From Candidatus Thorarchaeota archaeon (GTDB taxonomy: Archaea; Asgardarchaeota; Thorarchaeia; Thorarchaeales; Thorarchaeaceae), in the NCBI GenBank assembly GCA_020348985.1, contig CP070761.1, positions 2,561,445-2,625,444 of the forward strand: a stretch of DNA of 64,000 bases. The letters run 5' to 3'. The translations under genes were made by a program, and so were the position numbers. The notes beneath the pieces were generated by a model. It was not told where the DNA came from. It saw nothing but the letters and a program-made list of their open reading frames with translations, and ran no database searches. The number at the start of each line of letters is the position of its first letter. Positions within the stretch are counted from its first letter, which is position 1. Below, one piece after another: positions 50,482 to 59,791 of this stretch.

Positions 50482-51873
50482 ATGAGTCCGCATCAGAAAG
50501 GCAGAGAAAAAGTAGCCCGAGCAGCAGCCCTATCGGTAGGTGCAGCCACACTCTTGACCATTCTGAAGTTAATTGCGGGCATAATAACTGGTTCCCTGGG
50601 CGTACTTTCAGAAGCACTTCACAGCGGCCTGGATTTGATTGCTGCAGGCATTACATTTCTTGCTGTGCGTAAGGCATCCGCTCTGCCTGATTACGATCAC
50701 CAGTACGGACACGGCAAGATTGAGAATTTCGCTGCGCTTGCTGAAACAATCATCCTTTGGCTAACATCCGCGTGGATTGTTCTTGAGGCAGTTAGAAGAA
50801 TTCAGTATCAGGAATGGGTGGAAGGCAGTGTCATCGGAATTAGTGTTATGGTAGTGAGTATCATAGTAACAAGATGGCAAAGCAGTATGCTAAACCGAAC
50901 TGCATCGGAGCACGGCAGCCAAGCACTTGAAGCTGATGCCCTCCATTTTGGTGCTGATATGATTAGCTCCATGGTCGTTCTAGCTGGGCTTGGGTTTGTG
51001 TATCTAGGCATTCCGATTGCTGACCCCATTGCGGCCATTGGAGTTGCTATTGTCATAGTTGTTGTATCGTTTCAATTGGGGAGACGTGCGTTCGATATTC
51101 TCGTTGACAGCGCGCCACAGGGACTTAGGGAAAGGATAGAGGAGAAGGCATTGGCAGTTGATGGTGTTCATCACTGCAAACGTGTAAGAGCGAGGATGTC
51201 GGGCCCAGAGCTCTTCATAGACGTTGTGCTTGCAGTAGATGAGGGACATTCAGTGAGTGAAGCTAAGACAATTGGCGAACTGGTGGAGAGGACTCTCGAA
51301 GATCTAGCGCCGAAAGTGGACGTGGTAGTTCAGCTTGAACCAATAGACTTGCCGAATGCGATTCTCGAAGACAACGTGTATTCAACCCTTCAGCAGTTGG
51401 CTAGAATGCGGTCAGACATCAAGAGCATTCACAATGTTAGTGTTCTTGTTATGATTGAGGGAACGCACATAATTGCCGATTTGGAGATGGATGCGACTCT
51501 CACCCTAAACGAGGCTCATCAAACCTCAGAAGAGCTTGAGCATTCTATCAAGTCAAGTATACAGTCAATCTCTCAAGTCACTTTTCACTTGGAGTCTGCC
51601 GGAAACGAAACTCCTGCACATGATATTACTGCGATAAGCGATGAGATGGTCCAGCAAATCGAAAGAATCGTTGAATTGGAGACTCCAGCAGAAGAATGTC
51701 ATGAAGTTAGAATCAGTGAAGACAAGCATGGATTAGTGGTGTCACTCGAGTGCGAATTGGATGGAACGGCGACTCTTCAATTCAGCCATGAGGTTGCCGA
51801 TCGTATAGAGCTTCTGGTCAAGAGGGCCTTTTCAAGGGTGAATGAAGTTATAGTCCATGTAGAGCCTCGTTGA
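50482..51873 (+). CDS. Cation diffusion facilitator (CDF) transporter with tandem C-terminal domains
   Basis: The 463-aa protein has six spans and HxxxD pairs in spans 2 and 5 (EALHSGLDLI and ALHFGADMISS), the metal-site signature of Zn/Co/Mn-type CDF proteins. After the membrane domain (residues 1-220) are two beta-rich cytoplasmic domains (about 230-320 and 320-463) rather than the usual single dimerisation domain. ATG 50482 is chosen over GTG-like 50461, which is upstream without a binding site. The metal is not predictable. Confidence 0.92.
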   Translation: MSPHQKGREKVARAAALSVGAATLLTILKLIAGIITGSLGVLSEALHSGLDLIAAGITFLAVRKASALPDYDHQYGHGKIENFAALAETIILWLTSAWIVLEAVRRIQYQEWVEGSVIGISVMVVSIIVTRWQSSMLNRTASEHGSQALEADALHFGADMISSMVVLAGLGFVYLGIPIADPIAAIGVAIVIVVVSFQLGRRAFDILVDSAPQGLRERIEEKALAVDGVHHCKRVRARMSGPELFIDVVLAVDEGHSVSEAKTIGELVERTLEDLAPKVDVVVQLEPIDLPNAILEDNVYSTLQQLARMRSDIKSIHNVSVLVMIEGTHIIADLEMDATLTLNEAHQTSEELEHSIKSSIQSISQVTFHLESAGNETPAHDITAISDEMVQQIERIVELETPAEECHEVRISEDKHGLVVSLECELDGTATLQFSHEVADRIELLVKRAFSRVNEVIVHVEPR

Positions 51874-51923
51874 CTCAAAGTTAATAATCGACCCAACCCT
51901 TCATGAAATGGGGTTCTAGTGTA

Positions 51924-52709
51924 ATGGATGAGGAATGTGAAGCGAAAATCCTGGGTTCTCCAGAGGCGAAAGTCGTACAAACCAAGGAGGTAGACGTAGA
52001 GCAGCCCTTGCTAGTGTGCTGTTTCCCTTCAGCGGGAGTTGTGGGAACAATCGCGGCCAACACAATCATCGAGCAATTCGATATGGAGGAGATTGCTCAT
52101 GTCAGATCCAGGTACATGCCTTCAGCAGCAGTCTTCATGGACGGCAGACTGCGTCATCCTTTCAGAATCTACGGAAAGCCTGAGAGGAATCTTCTCGTAG
52201 TGACTGCAGAGCTTCCTATTGCTGAAGATGGACTCTACTACGTAAGCTCGGCACTTCTTGACTGGGCAGCGAGCATAGGTGTCAAAGAGACAGTGATTCT
52301 TGATGGAATCCCCGTGCAGGGGATTCCTCTGGAGCGCAAAGTCTTGTATGCCGCTGAAGAGGAGAAGCTTGCGGATCTGGAAGGCGACGAGCATTTGGAG
52401 ATTCTGCAGAAGGGGGTCATTTCGGGAATCGCAGGTTCCATCTTGACAGAGACACTCTGCAGAGCCATGATAGGATTTGCTTTGTTGACTCCCGCAATCG
52501 CTGTTGTTCCCGATCCAGAAGGAGCCATATTGCTGCTTCAGGCACTAAACAGACTATATGACTTTGGTGTGGAAGTTAGCGAATTGCAGGAGAGTGCCGA
52601 CAACATCAGGAAAAAGATGGAAGAAATGGCACAGCAAGTTGATGGAATACGCAGAAGCCAGACAGGGGCTAGCCGGCACTCCGACGCTTATGAGAGAATG
52701 TTCGCTTGA
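51924..52709 (+). CDS. PAC2-family protein (proteasome-assembly-chaperone-like)
   Basis: The 261-aa protein shows the PAC2 fold pattern LVCCFPSAGVVGTIAANTIIEQF, ELPIAEDGLYYVSSALLDWAASIGVKETVILDGIP, LLTPAIAVVPDPEGAILLLQALNRLYD, and a C-terminal coiled coil. Archaeal PbaB proteins of this family assist proteasome and other assemblies. The start is taken as ATG 51924: a TATA-like TTAATAAT near 51883 puts the expected transcript start downstream of the alternative ATG 51903. Confidence 0.82.
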   Translation: MDEECEAKILGSPEAKVVQTKEVDVEQPLLVCCFPSAGVVGTIAANTIIEQFDMEEIAHVRSRYMPSAAVFMDGRLRHPFRIYGKPERNLLVVTAELPIAEDGLYYVSSALLDWAASIGVKETVILDGIPVQGIPLERKVLYAAEEEKLADLEGDEHLEILQKGVISGIAGSILTETLCRAMIGFALLTPAIAVVPDPEGAILLLQALNRLYDFGVEVSELQESADNIRKKMEEMAQQVDGIRRSQTGASRHSDAYERMFA

Positions 52710-52715
52710 GGAGAC

Positions 52716-53273
52716 CTAATCAGAACAGGTATCATAGGCTTCCTTAGCGCCCTCTGCATTCTTTTCGCCCACTTTGCCGGACCACTTCTCAGTTATCACT
52801 TTCTGAATGGTCTCCAACTTCACTAGACCTGTAGCCTTCGCAAATGCACCCAGCATTGTGGTGTTTACAACAGGCAAGCCCGCAACTAGAAGCCCATGTT
52901 TCAGTGCGATTCCAGTGCCATCGTAGGTGTAGACATGCCCCTTCGGAAGATCGATTTCGCTTGCACTCTTCGGGGAATTGATGACTATCTTCCCACCTTC
53001 TTTCAGTCCTTCCGCGACATCGATTACATCAATTATCGATTCGTCAAGCACCGTAACGATATCTGGGGTGTACACCTGGCTTCGGACGTTGACCTCTTCA
53101 TCAGAGATTCGAGTGAAAGCTCTCACAGGTGCCCCTCTTCTCTCGGCCCCAAAATAGGGGAATGCTTGCACCCCCTTGTAACCATCGTAGTAGGCAGCTT
53201 TCGCAAGTAGTTCGGCGGACGTTACGCCACCTTGCCCGCCGCGCCCGTGCCATCTAATCTCAATCATCGGCAT
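52716..53273 (-). CDS. 2-oxoacid:ferredoxin oxidoreductase gamma subunit (orphan)
   Basis: The 185-aa protein is the PorG/VorC-type gamma domain: MIEIRWHGRGGQGGVTSAELLAKAA, QAFPYFGAERRGAPVRAFTRI, and VVNTTMLGAFAKATGLV. This subunit normally helps decarboxylate 2-oxoacids to acyl-CoA with ferredoxin. The alpha, beta and delta subunits are not nearby, so it is either separated from its operon or an orphan. ATG 53273 has GGAG nine bases upstream. Confidence 0.9.
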   Translation of the reverse strand: MPMIEIRWHGRGGQGGVTSAELLAKAAYYDGYKGVQAFPYFGAERRGAPVRAFTRISDEEVNVRSQVYTPDIVTVLDESIIDVIDVAEGLKEGGKIVINSPKSASEIDLPKGHVYTYDGTGIALKHGLLVAGLPVVNTTMLGAFAKATGLVKLETIQKVITEKWSGKVGEKNAEGAKEAYDTCSD

Positions 53274-53376
53274 TGGGATAGCTCCTTGTGATCTCCCTCA
53301 GTCAACCTGACGCCGACATCGGCAAGACAAAACCTTTTCGCTGTACGTTTGCTAGACCACATGAAGAGGCTGAGGA

Positions 53377-53859
53377 ATGAACATTCTGTTTGTGTGTACA
53401 GGGAACACAGGTCGTAGCGTCATGAGTGAGGCAATCTTCAATTCGCTGGCAATCGAGAATGAAGACATGCACGTAGGACGAGTTCACGCGCAATCGGCCG
53501 GTGTGAATGCTAGCATGGGAAAAGAACCAGAGAACCTTGCTGTGGAAATAATGGCCGAACACGGTATCGATATCAGACAGCACACCTCAAGACCAGTTAC
53601 CCTCGAGCTTATACAAGATTCAGATTTGGTTTTGACACTCGAACAAAGACACAAGGACATCATTCTGGAAATGCTCAAAGACGAGAATCAGGACATGCGT
53701 GACAAGGTATGCACATTGACAGGCTATGTAGGGGAGTCAGGAGATGTTGAGGACTGCTATGGTAAGGAGTTTCAAGCTTACAAACAATGTGCGGACAGAC
53801 TCACTCATCTCATCACCAACCTGATCAGGAAGCTCAGCCAGGAATCCTCGTGTACCTGA
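53377..53859 (+). CDS. Low-molecular-weight phosphatase / arsenate-reductase-like protein
   Basis: The 160-aa protein has the phosphatase loop FVCTGNTGRSVMSEA (C-x5-R) and near the C terminus DVEDCYGKE, where LMW phosphatases have DPYG. An arsenate reductase or protein-tyrosine phosphatase role is possible. The change of DPYG to EDCYG keeps the general acid Asp. ATG 53377 has GAGG eight bases upstream. Confidence 0.83.
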   Translation: MNILFVCTGNTGRSVMSEAIFNSLAIENEDMHVGRVHAQSAGVNASMGKEPENLAVEIMAEHGIDIRQHTSRPVTLELIQDSDLVLTLEQRHKDIILEMLKDENQDMRDKVCTLTGYVGESGDVEDCYGKEFQAYKQCADRLTHLITNLIRKLSQESSCT

Positions 53860-53870
53860 GAAGGCTGGCT

Positions 53871-55244
53871 CTAATCGCCAATTCGTTTAAAGAGAGTTTT
53901 CGCAACTCCTTCTGCCGAGTTGGCTGCCTGTTGGAGGCCAACTCCCTCCCCTGCAGTATCCGTCCCCACGATGTAGAGACCTTCTATTGGGGTCTCAGGA
54001 CCAGGTCTATCTAAAGCAGTCTGGCCTGGAATCAGTGCAGCCCTTGTGGCGTATGACACTTGAACGTGTTGCATCTCAATGTGGTCAAGTATCTCGGGAT
54101 GGACAATGCGAAGAACCTTTTCTCTAACTTCCTCAACTTTGGCCTCTCTTGTTTCATCTTCCCGAATGACTGTAGCTACTCCAACAAGCTCCTTGCCTTT
54201 GGGAGCGCAGGAGGGATCAAAGCTCGACAGAGAGATGATCCATGTATTTGGGTTGGGGTGAACGATAACTCTTGACTTGCGGTCACCAATCACGACTTCA
54301 CTCAGACCAAGCCATATCGTCAGGCCTTTGGTGTATTTCATGTTGGACCACTTCTTGAAGAACTCTTGGTCCTCGGTACGGTCTGAGTCTACAATTCCTG
54401 GCATGAACCATAACGGAATGTTGCTAACAATGAAGGGGTGTTGAAACTCACGACCGCCTGCAACGAAATGACTAACCTTCCCATCCCGAGCAACGATTCT
54501 CTCCACTGGGACATTTAGGACATAGTCACCACTGATGGCATCTACAACACGTTCGACTAGATTCTGCATTCCCCCGATGACATATCCTTCATCATATTCA
54601 CTAGAACCAAAAATCAATCTCTTTGCAGAGCCAAGTTTGGATGATTCTTTATCGGTATCCTTCAGCGTGCGCAAGGCTTCGTATGCGGAAGCTTCGTCTA
54701 TTGGCACACCAGCAGCCATGAAGATTGCACTCTGCATCACATCAAGTATAACCTGGTTATCGGCGCCCCGTGACATCATGAATTCGAGAAAAGTGATGTC
54801 CTTGTACTTGCGCATTTCTTCCAATTTCATAGTCTTGATTCTAGCACCAATTCTTGCAAGCCCAAGTCGACCTCGAAGATCGGTGAGTGGCCATCTCAGG
54901 GTTTCGCCTATGGTTGATGGAATTGTCCCCACCTTATCGTGGACTCTGAAAAACCATCCTTCATGTAACACAAACTCGGGAGGAGGATCCAAGTAGGTAC
55001 GCAGAAACCTAGTAAAAGCTCCGTGTTTCACTCTGGTAATGACATGCAGGCCTTGATCTACACGAAAATCGCCCACGCGATAGCCGTGCCAAACTCCACC
55101 CAGGCGGCTCTCTTTCTCAAGAATCAGTATTCTCTTCCCGTTGGCCGAAAGAGCAAGGGAAGTGAGCAGACCTCCTGCGCCAGCACCAAGAACAACTGCG
55201 TCGTATTTGCTGACATCAATTTCGTCAATGGAGGTTTGTTGCAT
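53871..55244 (-). CDS. FAD-dependent oxidoreductase (phytoene desaturase/isomerase type)
   Basis: The 457-aa flavoprotein has the N-terminal FAD motif AVVLGAGAGGLLTSLALSANGKRILILEKESRLGG (GxGxxG...E), a central hydrophobic region, and the C-terminal GLYIVGTDTAGEGVGLQQAANSAEGVA. This order is found in carotenoid desaturases and related isoprenoid reductases. Substrate unknown; archaeal lipid isoprenoid processing is one option. It is convergent with the LMW phosphatase gene (11 bp gap). Confidence 0.85.
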   Translation of the reverse strand: MQQTSIDEIDVSKYDAVVLGAGAGGLLTSLALSANGKRILILEKESRLGGVWHGYRVGDFRVDQGLHVITRVKHGAFTRFLRTYLDPPPEFVLHEGWFFRVHDKVGTIPSTIGETLRWPLTDLRGRLGLARIGARIKTMKLEEMRKYKDITFLEFMMSRGADNQVILDVMQSAIFMAAGVPIDEASAYEALRTLKDTDKESSKLGSAKRLIFGSSEYDEGYVIGGMQNLVERVVDAISGDYVLNVPVERIVARDGKVSHFVAGGREFQHPFIVSNIPLWFMPGIVDSDRTEDQEFFKKWSNMKYTKGLTIWLGLSEVVIGDRKSRVIVHPNPNTWIISLSSFDPSCAPKGKELVGVATVIREDETREAKVEEVREKVLRIVHPEILDHIEMQHVQVSYATRAALIPGQTALDRPGPETPIEGLYIVGTDTAGEGVGLQQAANSAEGVAKTLFKRIGD

Positions 55245-55318
55245 GGCCTACTCAGCTCAATGGGACTGAGTTTCCTACTTAAGGATGACTCAATATTTCT
55301 GGATGTCTACTGGCTTTG

Positions 55319-56422
55319 CTATAGCTGTTCAACACAGCGGGATTCACTTGACGATCGATAGGCGGCATCCACAACTTTGTGTGCGGCGATAGCATCCATG
55401 AAGTCAGGACTTGGTGCGTTGCCCGATAGGATTGCCTTCAGAAACGAGTATGATAGAGCCGCATATCTCTCGCTGCCGACCTCAGTCAATACCTCAACAA
55501 CGTCTGGCGATAGCTTCTTCTCAACAAGACCAAGATGATTCAGAAGTGTTGATCTCGTTTCGATCTCGGAAACACGTACAGGACTCTGTCCCTGAAGCTG
55601 ATAGTCAAGGAATCGTTTCTCGGACTCCAGGGCTATTCCCATGTACCCCTTTTCGAAGAAGAACTCGATTCTTCTTTCATTTGGTCGTTCGACCCAGTGC
55701 CAGATAGAGTCCAGAGTGCTGACGGCTCCATCTTTATGAGTCATGATGAGTGAAGCTTGGTCTTCCACTTCTCTCCCAGCAAAGAAACCAATCTTGGCAT
55801 AAACACTCTCAACATCACCCAGAAACCATTGAAGAATATCTATGTCGTGAATACTGTGTTCAATCAAGGTTCCTCCGCCCGCGATCGATCGGTCGCCTCG
55901 CCATTTGGAGTAGTAGATATAGTCGACCGGAAAGCGCTGATCATCACGAATATGCGCCAATATGGGTTTGCCAAAGTCATGCTTGGCCAAGAGATTCTTC
56001 GCGTAGAGCAGAAGCTGGTCCAAGCGTAGTACCAACCCGACGCCAGCCATGACGCCAGCATCCTTTGTTACCATAAGAAGCTCTCTAGCTTGTGGAGTGC
56101 TATGAGCAAGGGGTTTCTCGCAAAAGACATGCTTGCCAGCCTTCGCAGTCGCTTTTACCATATCGCCGTGTTTGCTAGTGGGGGTGCACACGTATACAAT
56201 GTTAACCCCCTCATCATTGATTAGACCCTCATAGTCCTCATAGACGGTCTCAACTCCGAAGAGTTCAGCTGCTTCTTTGAGAGACTTTGGGTCGCTGTCA
56301 CAGAGCGCAGAGATTTGAACATTGACCAGCCCAGCCTCAATCAGAGAAGAAATACCAGTAAGATGGATCCTGCCTACGTTCCCAGTTCCTATAAGCCCAA
56401 GCCCAATTCGTTCCTTGGTCAC
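55319..56422 (-). CDS. Gfo/Idh/MocA-family oxidoreductase
   Basis: The 367-aa NAD(P) enzyme has LGLIGTGNVGRIHLTG at the start, VYVCTPTSKHGDMVKATAKAGKHVFCEKPLAHS and a C-terminal GGTLIEHSIHDIDILQWFLGDV with the catalytic His region. It oxidises or reduces sugars or sugar-like alcohols; inositol or nucleotide-sugar use is possible but not fixed. The start is GTG 56422. Confidence 0.9.
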   Translation of the reverse strand: MTKERIGLGLIGTGNVGRIHLTGISSLIEAGLVNVQISALCDSDPKSLKEAAELFGVETVYEDYEGLINDEGVNIVYVCTPTSKHGDMVKATAKAGKHVFCEKPLAHSTPQARELLMVTKDAGVMAGVGLVLRLDQLLLYAKNLLAKHDFGKPILAHIRDDQRFPVDYIYYSKWRGDRSIAGGGTLIEHSIHDIDILQWFLGDVESVYAKIGFFAGREVEDQASLIMTHKDGAVSTLDSIWHWVERPNERRIEFFFEKGYMGIALESEKRFLDYQLQGQSPVRVSEIETRSTLLNHLGLVEKKLSPDVVEVLTEVGSERYAALSYSFLKAILSGNAPSPDFMDAIAAHKVVDAAYRSSSESRCVEQL

Positions 56423-56574
56423 CGGCTCTCCACTACCGGAAGTGACTTTGGTTTTGTTCTATTTGAGTCTTCTCTGAGATGCATCAAGAACAGAACCCGG
56501 GCAATACAATGGAATTAATATACAGTCTCACTTGATTCGAACAAGCGCAGAATAACAGGCCAGGTGGTTCACGG

Positions 56575-58413
56575 GTGGCTTCTGAACAAGAACGGCTCAA
56601 ACAGGCAAGAGAAGAGCTAGGCAAAGGAAACAGAGAAGCCGCCGCCAAGATTCTGATCGAGGTTGCTGACAAGCTGTCTGGTCAGGGAGACTACAAGGGA
56701 GCAGCTGGAATCTATGAGGAGGCAGCCCAAATCTATCGTGAGAACTACATGGCCGACGAGTGTTTTCAGAGCTTTGACAATGCAATACTCATGTATGTGA
56801 GACAGGGATCCGAGCCTGAGACCCTAAAGGAGATTGTCAGAGTAGCCAAAATGGCTGCCAACATTGCCGAAGAGGCAGAAGAGTTCAAGAGAGCAGCAGA
56901 CTATTACTTCCGTGGAACAGACTTTGCTACTGATGAAGAGAAGGAACCTCTTCTCATTGGTGCAGCTGATGCCTTGGAGAATCTTGCTGACGTCCGGGAG
57001 GAGGAGGGTAGATTCGAAGATGCAGTCTCTCTACTCAAAAAGGTAGGGAGGTTGTTCTTTTCAGTTCAAGATGAGGAGCTCGGAGAGAGGATTTACGAGC
57101 GAGCAATCAAATTGGCACATCAATGGGCTGATACCGCAAAGGGAGACAAGGATTACGTATCTGCTGGGAACGCACTAGCAGAAGCTGCACAAATCATGCA
57201 GTCGAGGGGCGAGTCGCCCGAATCTCCTCGGCTTCTTATGGCCGCTGGGGGGCTATACGAGCAGGCAGGGCTTCTGGAGAAGGCAGGAAACATCTATGAT
57301 GCTGCCCGAGAGGCCTATGTAGCTTTGAGAAATACCTCAGCCAGAAAGATGGCCATGACTAAAGCTGCAGAAGCATATCTGAAAATGGAGGGCAGACAGG
57401 AGATTGTAGCTCCTCTACTAATGAAAGCAGGTGCACTGTTCAAGGAGTTGGGGAGTGTCAAGGCCAAATGGGCGTACAAACGGGCGAATGAAATCTTCCA
57501 AGAGCTTGCTTCGAAGGCTGCCAAAGATGGTGAAACAGAATCTGAGAAGACGTATCTCAGATACAGGGCAATGTGCCTTAGGGAGTGGGGAAGCCTCGAT
57601 GAGGCTGAAGCAGTCTACAGAACCGTTATTGACTACTTCCTAACCCAGGCAAAGAACGAGGCAGAGCAAGGAAACAAGGAGAATCAGGCAGTTTCCTTGG
57701 AAGAGGCCGCGAAGGTCTTGCTTGAATCGGGTCAGGAGGGTGAAGCTAGAACACGTCTCGAAGAGGCTCTTGGCATATACGTTGATCTGGCAGAAGAGGC
57801 TGCAGAAGGAGAACAGCCTGACGAAGCCTCAAAACACTATAGCAAGGCTGCAACATGTGCCATGAATCTTGGCAACAATGAAAGAGCTGCCGAATTACAC
57901 GAAGTAGCAAGTGAGAAAGCTCTGAGGGCAGCCAAACTCTACGAAGAACTTGATGTCGGCGAGTTGGCTGTCATCTGGATAAGGACAGCTGGCATGGAAG
58001 CACTGAAGACTAACAATCCGGAGTTCGTTGACAAAGCTATTGGCCTATTTCGTCAATCATCTGCCGGCTTCGAGAAGATAAAGGAACCACGAGAGGCCTT
58101 TGAAGATATCTTCACGATTTTCGAGACTTTGTTCCTTCATAGACCTGATGCACGTTCTGAAATATCGGCAGTTCTTCTGGACGCAGAACAAATCTCACGA
58201 CACACGCGTGATGACCGCCTAATGGTCTTGAGTGCGATTCTCATTGCATTAGACAGTGGAAGTCACGTGGCTGCGCTTCTTGCACTGCAGGAGAGAGAGG
58301 AAGAACTAGCAGACAAACGAGATAGGATAGTCAAACTGATAGAACAGTCGAAGTTGGTCAGAAAGACCGAGACTGAAAAGGCCAAAGGCCGCACACACTG
58401 GCTTTACAAGTGA
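56575..58413 (+). CDS. Large SNAP-like TPR protein, 612 aa
   Basis: This soluble protein is nearly all helical repeat, with about a dozen TPR or SNAP-like units (KGAAGIYEEAAQIYRE, RFEDAVSLLKKVGRLFFS, DEAEAVYRTVIDYFLT and so on). The unit pattern, with EAA and YEE(A) stretches, is like alpha-SNAP/Sec17. A C-terminal helical region has no clear wing. The GTG start at 56575 is tentative. It resembles the protein at 24843-25673 in repeat type. A role in membrane fusion or a multi-subunit scaffold is possible but unsupported here. Confidence 0.78.
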   Translation: MASEQERLKQAREELGKGNREAAAKILIEVADKLSGQGDYKGAAGIYEEAAQIYRENYMADECFQSFDNAILMYVRQGSEPETLKEIVRVAKMAANIAEEAEEFKRAADYYFRGTDFATDEEKEPLLIGAADALENLADVREEEGRFEDAVSLLKKVGRLFFSVQDEELGERIYERAIKLAHQWADTAKGDKDYVSAGNALAEAAQIMQSRGESPESPRLLMAAGGLYEQAGLLEKAGNIYDAAREAYVALRNTSARKMAMTKAAEAYLKMEGRQEIVAPLLMKAGALFKELGSVKAKWAYKRANEIFQELASKAAKDGETESEKTYLRYRAMCLREWGSLDEAEAVYRTVIDYFLTQAKNEAEQGNKENQAVSLEEAAKVLLESGQEGEARTRLEEALGIYVDLAEEAAEGEQPDEASKHYSKAATCAMNLGNNERAAELHEVASEKALRAAKLYEELDVGELAVIWIRTAGMEALKTNNPEFVDKAIGLFRQSSAGFEKIKEPREAFEDIFTIFETLFLHRPDARSEISAVLLDAEQISRHTRDDRLMVLSAILIALDSGSHVAALLALQEREEELADKRDRIVKLIEQSKLVRKTETEKAKGRTHWLYK

Positions 58414-58501
58414 AGGTATCATCCGAATCCGACCCGAAGTACCAGAGATCAAGCAGAAGCGTTATCACAACCAAGTATCAACGCATTAGGTGTGGAACGC
58501 A

Positions 58502-58921
58502 ATGAGTGTATACCAAGACAGGATTAGTCTTCAGACTAAAGGCAATAGCCACATGTTAGACATAACAAATCAGACGGAACGAATTGTGAGTGAAAGTGGT
58601 TTGCGGTCGGGAATCTGTACAGTATTCTGTGTTGGTTCGACAGGATCCATCATCACAATCGAGTTCGAAGGTGGGCTGATAAAGGACTTTCCAGAAGCCA
58701 TGGAGAGAATTGCTCCAGAAGGCGCATCGTACGAGCACGAATTGCGATGGCATGATGGAAACGGGCACTCTCACGTAAAAGCCTCGATAATCGGACCGAG
58801 TCTTACCGTTCCGTTTACAGATGGCAAGCTTACTTTGGGTACATGGCAGCAAATCGCGTTTGTAGATTTTGATAGCAAACCAAGAAGTAGAAATCTTGAG
58901 GTCACTGTTCTGGGAGAGTAG
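58502..58921 (+). CDS. UPF0047 (YjbQ) family protein
   Basis: The 139-aa protein has the UPF0047 signature: ISLQTKGNSHMLDITNQTERIVSESGLRSGICTVFCVGSTGSIITIE, a conserved HxxxH-type DGNGHSHVKASIIGPSLTVPFTDGKLTLGTWQQIAFVDFD. YjbQ proteins have been reported to form thiamine phosphate or be metal enzymes. The ATG at 58502 has AGGTG about 11 bases upstream. It abuts the convergent small gene at 58922. Confidence 0.9.
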   Translation: MSVYQDRISLQTKGNSHMLDITNQTERIVSESGLRSGICTVFCVGSTGSIITIEFEGGLIKDFPEAMERIAPEGASYEHELRWHDGNGHSHVKASIIGPSLTVPFTDGKLTLGTWQQIAFVDFDSKPRSRNLEVTVLGE

Positions 58922-59191
58922 CTAGAATAGTTCTGGTTCTCTGTCTAGGTCCCATGAAAGTTCTCTTGTGCTTGAAGTGGGCGTTGATTCACGTATCTTC
59001 AGCGCCAGATAATGAATCCGAAGAGCCCGTCGAAGTCTATGCAGGTGGTATGGGGCGTTCCATCCAGGAGGACCCGTTTTGTAACTTATCGAATCGCAAA
59101 AATCTCGAATCGTGTCCAGCTCTTTTTTTACGTGAGCCTTGATGTCCTCGAGGTCGCGATCGATTGTTAATGCAGAATAATCATCTGACAT
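58922..59191 (-). CDS. Small helical protein of unknown function, 89 aa
   Basis: Mostly helical with a conserved-looking centre (DLEDIKAHVKKELDTIRDFC, APYHLHRLRRALRIHYLAL). Unrecognised. ATG 59191 with GAGG eight bases upstream is preferred over 59248. It is convergent with UPF0047, downstream of Nob1 on the same strand, and may be cotranscribed with it. Confidence 0.6.
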   Translation of the reverse strand: MSDDYSALTIDRDLEDIKAHVKKELDTIRDFCDSISYKTGPPGWNAPYHLHRLRRALRIHYLALKIRESTPTSSTRELSWDLDREPELF

Positions 59192-59266
59192 CGTGGATTC
59201 CTCTATCAGAGGAACGGTGAAAGATGAGCAGATAACTAGGAGTATCACATGGGTATTACTACAATC

Positions 59267-59782
59267 TCATCGCAAATTGCGCTTATGCTTAACACGTCTC
59301 TTCATTTCCGTGCCACAAATTGGACAGTCCATTTGACGAGTCTCTTTCTCTTCAACTTGATTACAGGCAGGGCATTGAAGAAACCATTGACGTCCCTCTT
59401 TCATCTGACCCTTGGGGTCAAGAACTTCAAGACCGAGGTAGATCGCTGTGTTCAGGAGTGCCAGATCGGAAGACACGACAACTATCCCCCCTTCGAGTCT
59501 CTCAATCTCAAGAGCATAGGCAATCAGCTCAATGTCTGCATGAGACAGGACAGGAATGTCCCCGGATTCTTCTGCGGCATCTTCAACCTGCTTGAGTGAC
59601 TCTCTTCCTGGCGAACCAATTCGAAGTCGTCCTAGACCAATCAGGGTCTCAGTCCTCTGGCGAGTCGGCCGATTTCGAATCTCGTCGAGGATTCTGTCGG
59701 TTGTGGCAAACATAGCTTCAGGTTGTTGCTGCGTCCACATAGAGAACAGAGTGCCTGCATCAACAATATAGAGTGGCGCCAT
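59267..59782 (-). CDS. nob1: rRNA endonuclease Nob1
   Basis: The 171-aa protein has a PIN domain (IVDAGTLFSMW with catalytic Asp, then DIPVLSHADIELIAYALEIE, VVSSDLALLN) and a C-terminal zinc ribbon CPACNQ...MDCPICG. Nob1 makes the final 3' cut of 16S rRNA in ribosome biogenesis. ATG 59782 with AGGTG seven bases upstream is preferred; a GTG at 59791 overlaps the NAD kinase stop by one base. The NAD kinase lies upstream on the same strand. Confidence 0.9.
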   Translation of the reverse strand: MAPLYIVDAGTLFSMWTQQQPEAMFATTDRILDEIRNRPTRQRTETLIGLGRLRIGSPGRESLKQVEDAAEESGDIPVLSHADIELIAYALEIERLEGGIVVVSSDLALLNTAIYLGLEVLDPKGQMKEGRQWFLQCPACNQVEEKETRQMDCPICGTEMKRRVKHKRNLR

Positions 59783-59791
59783 GAAATGCAC

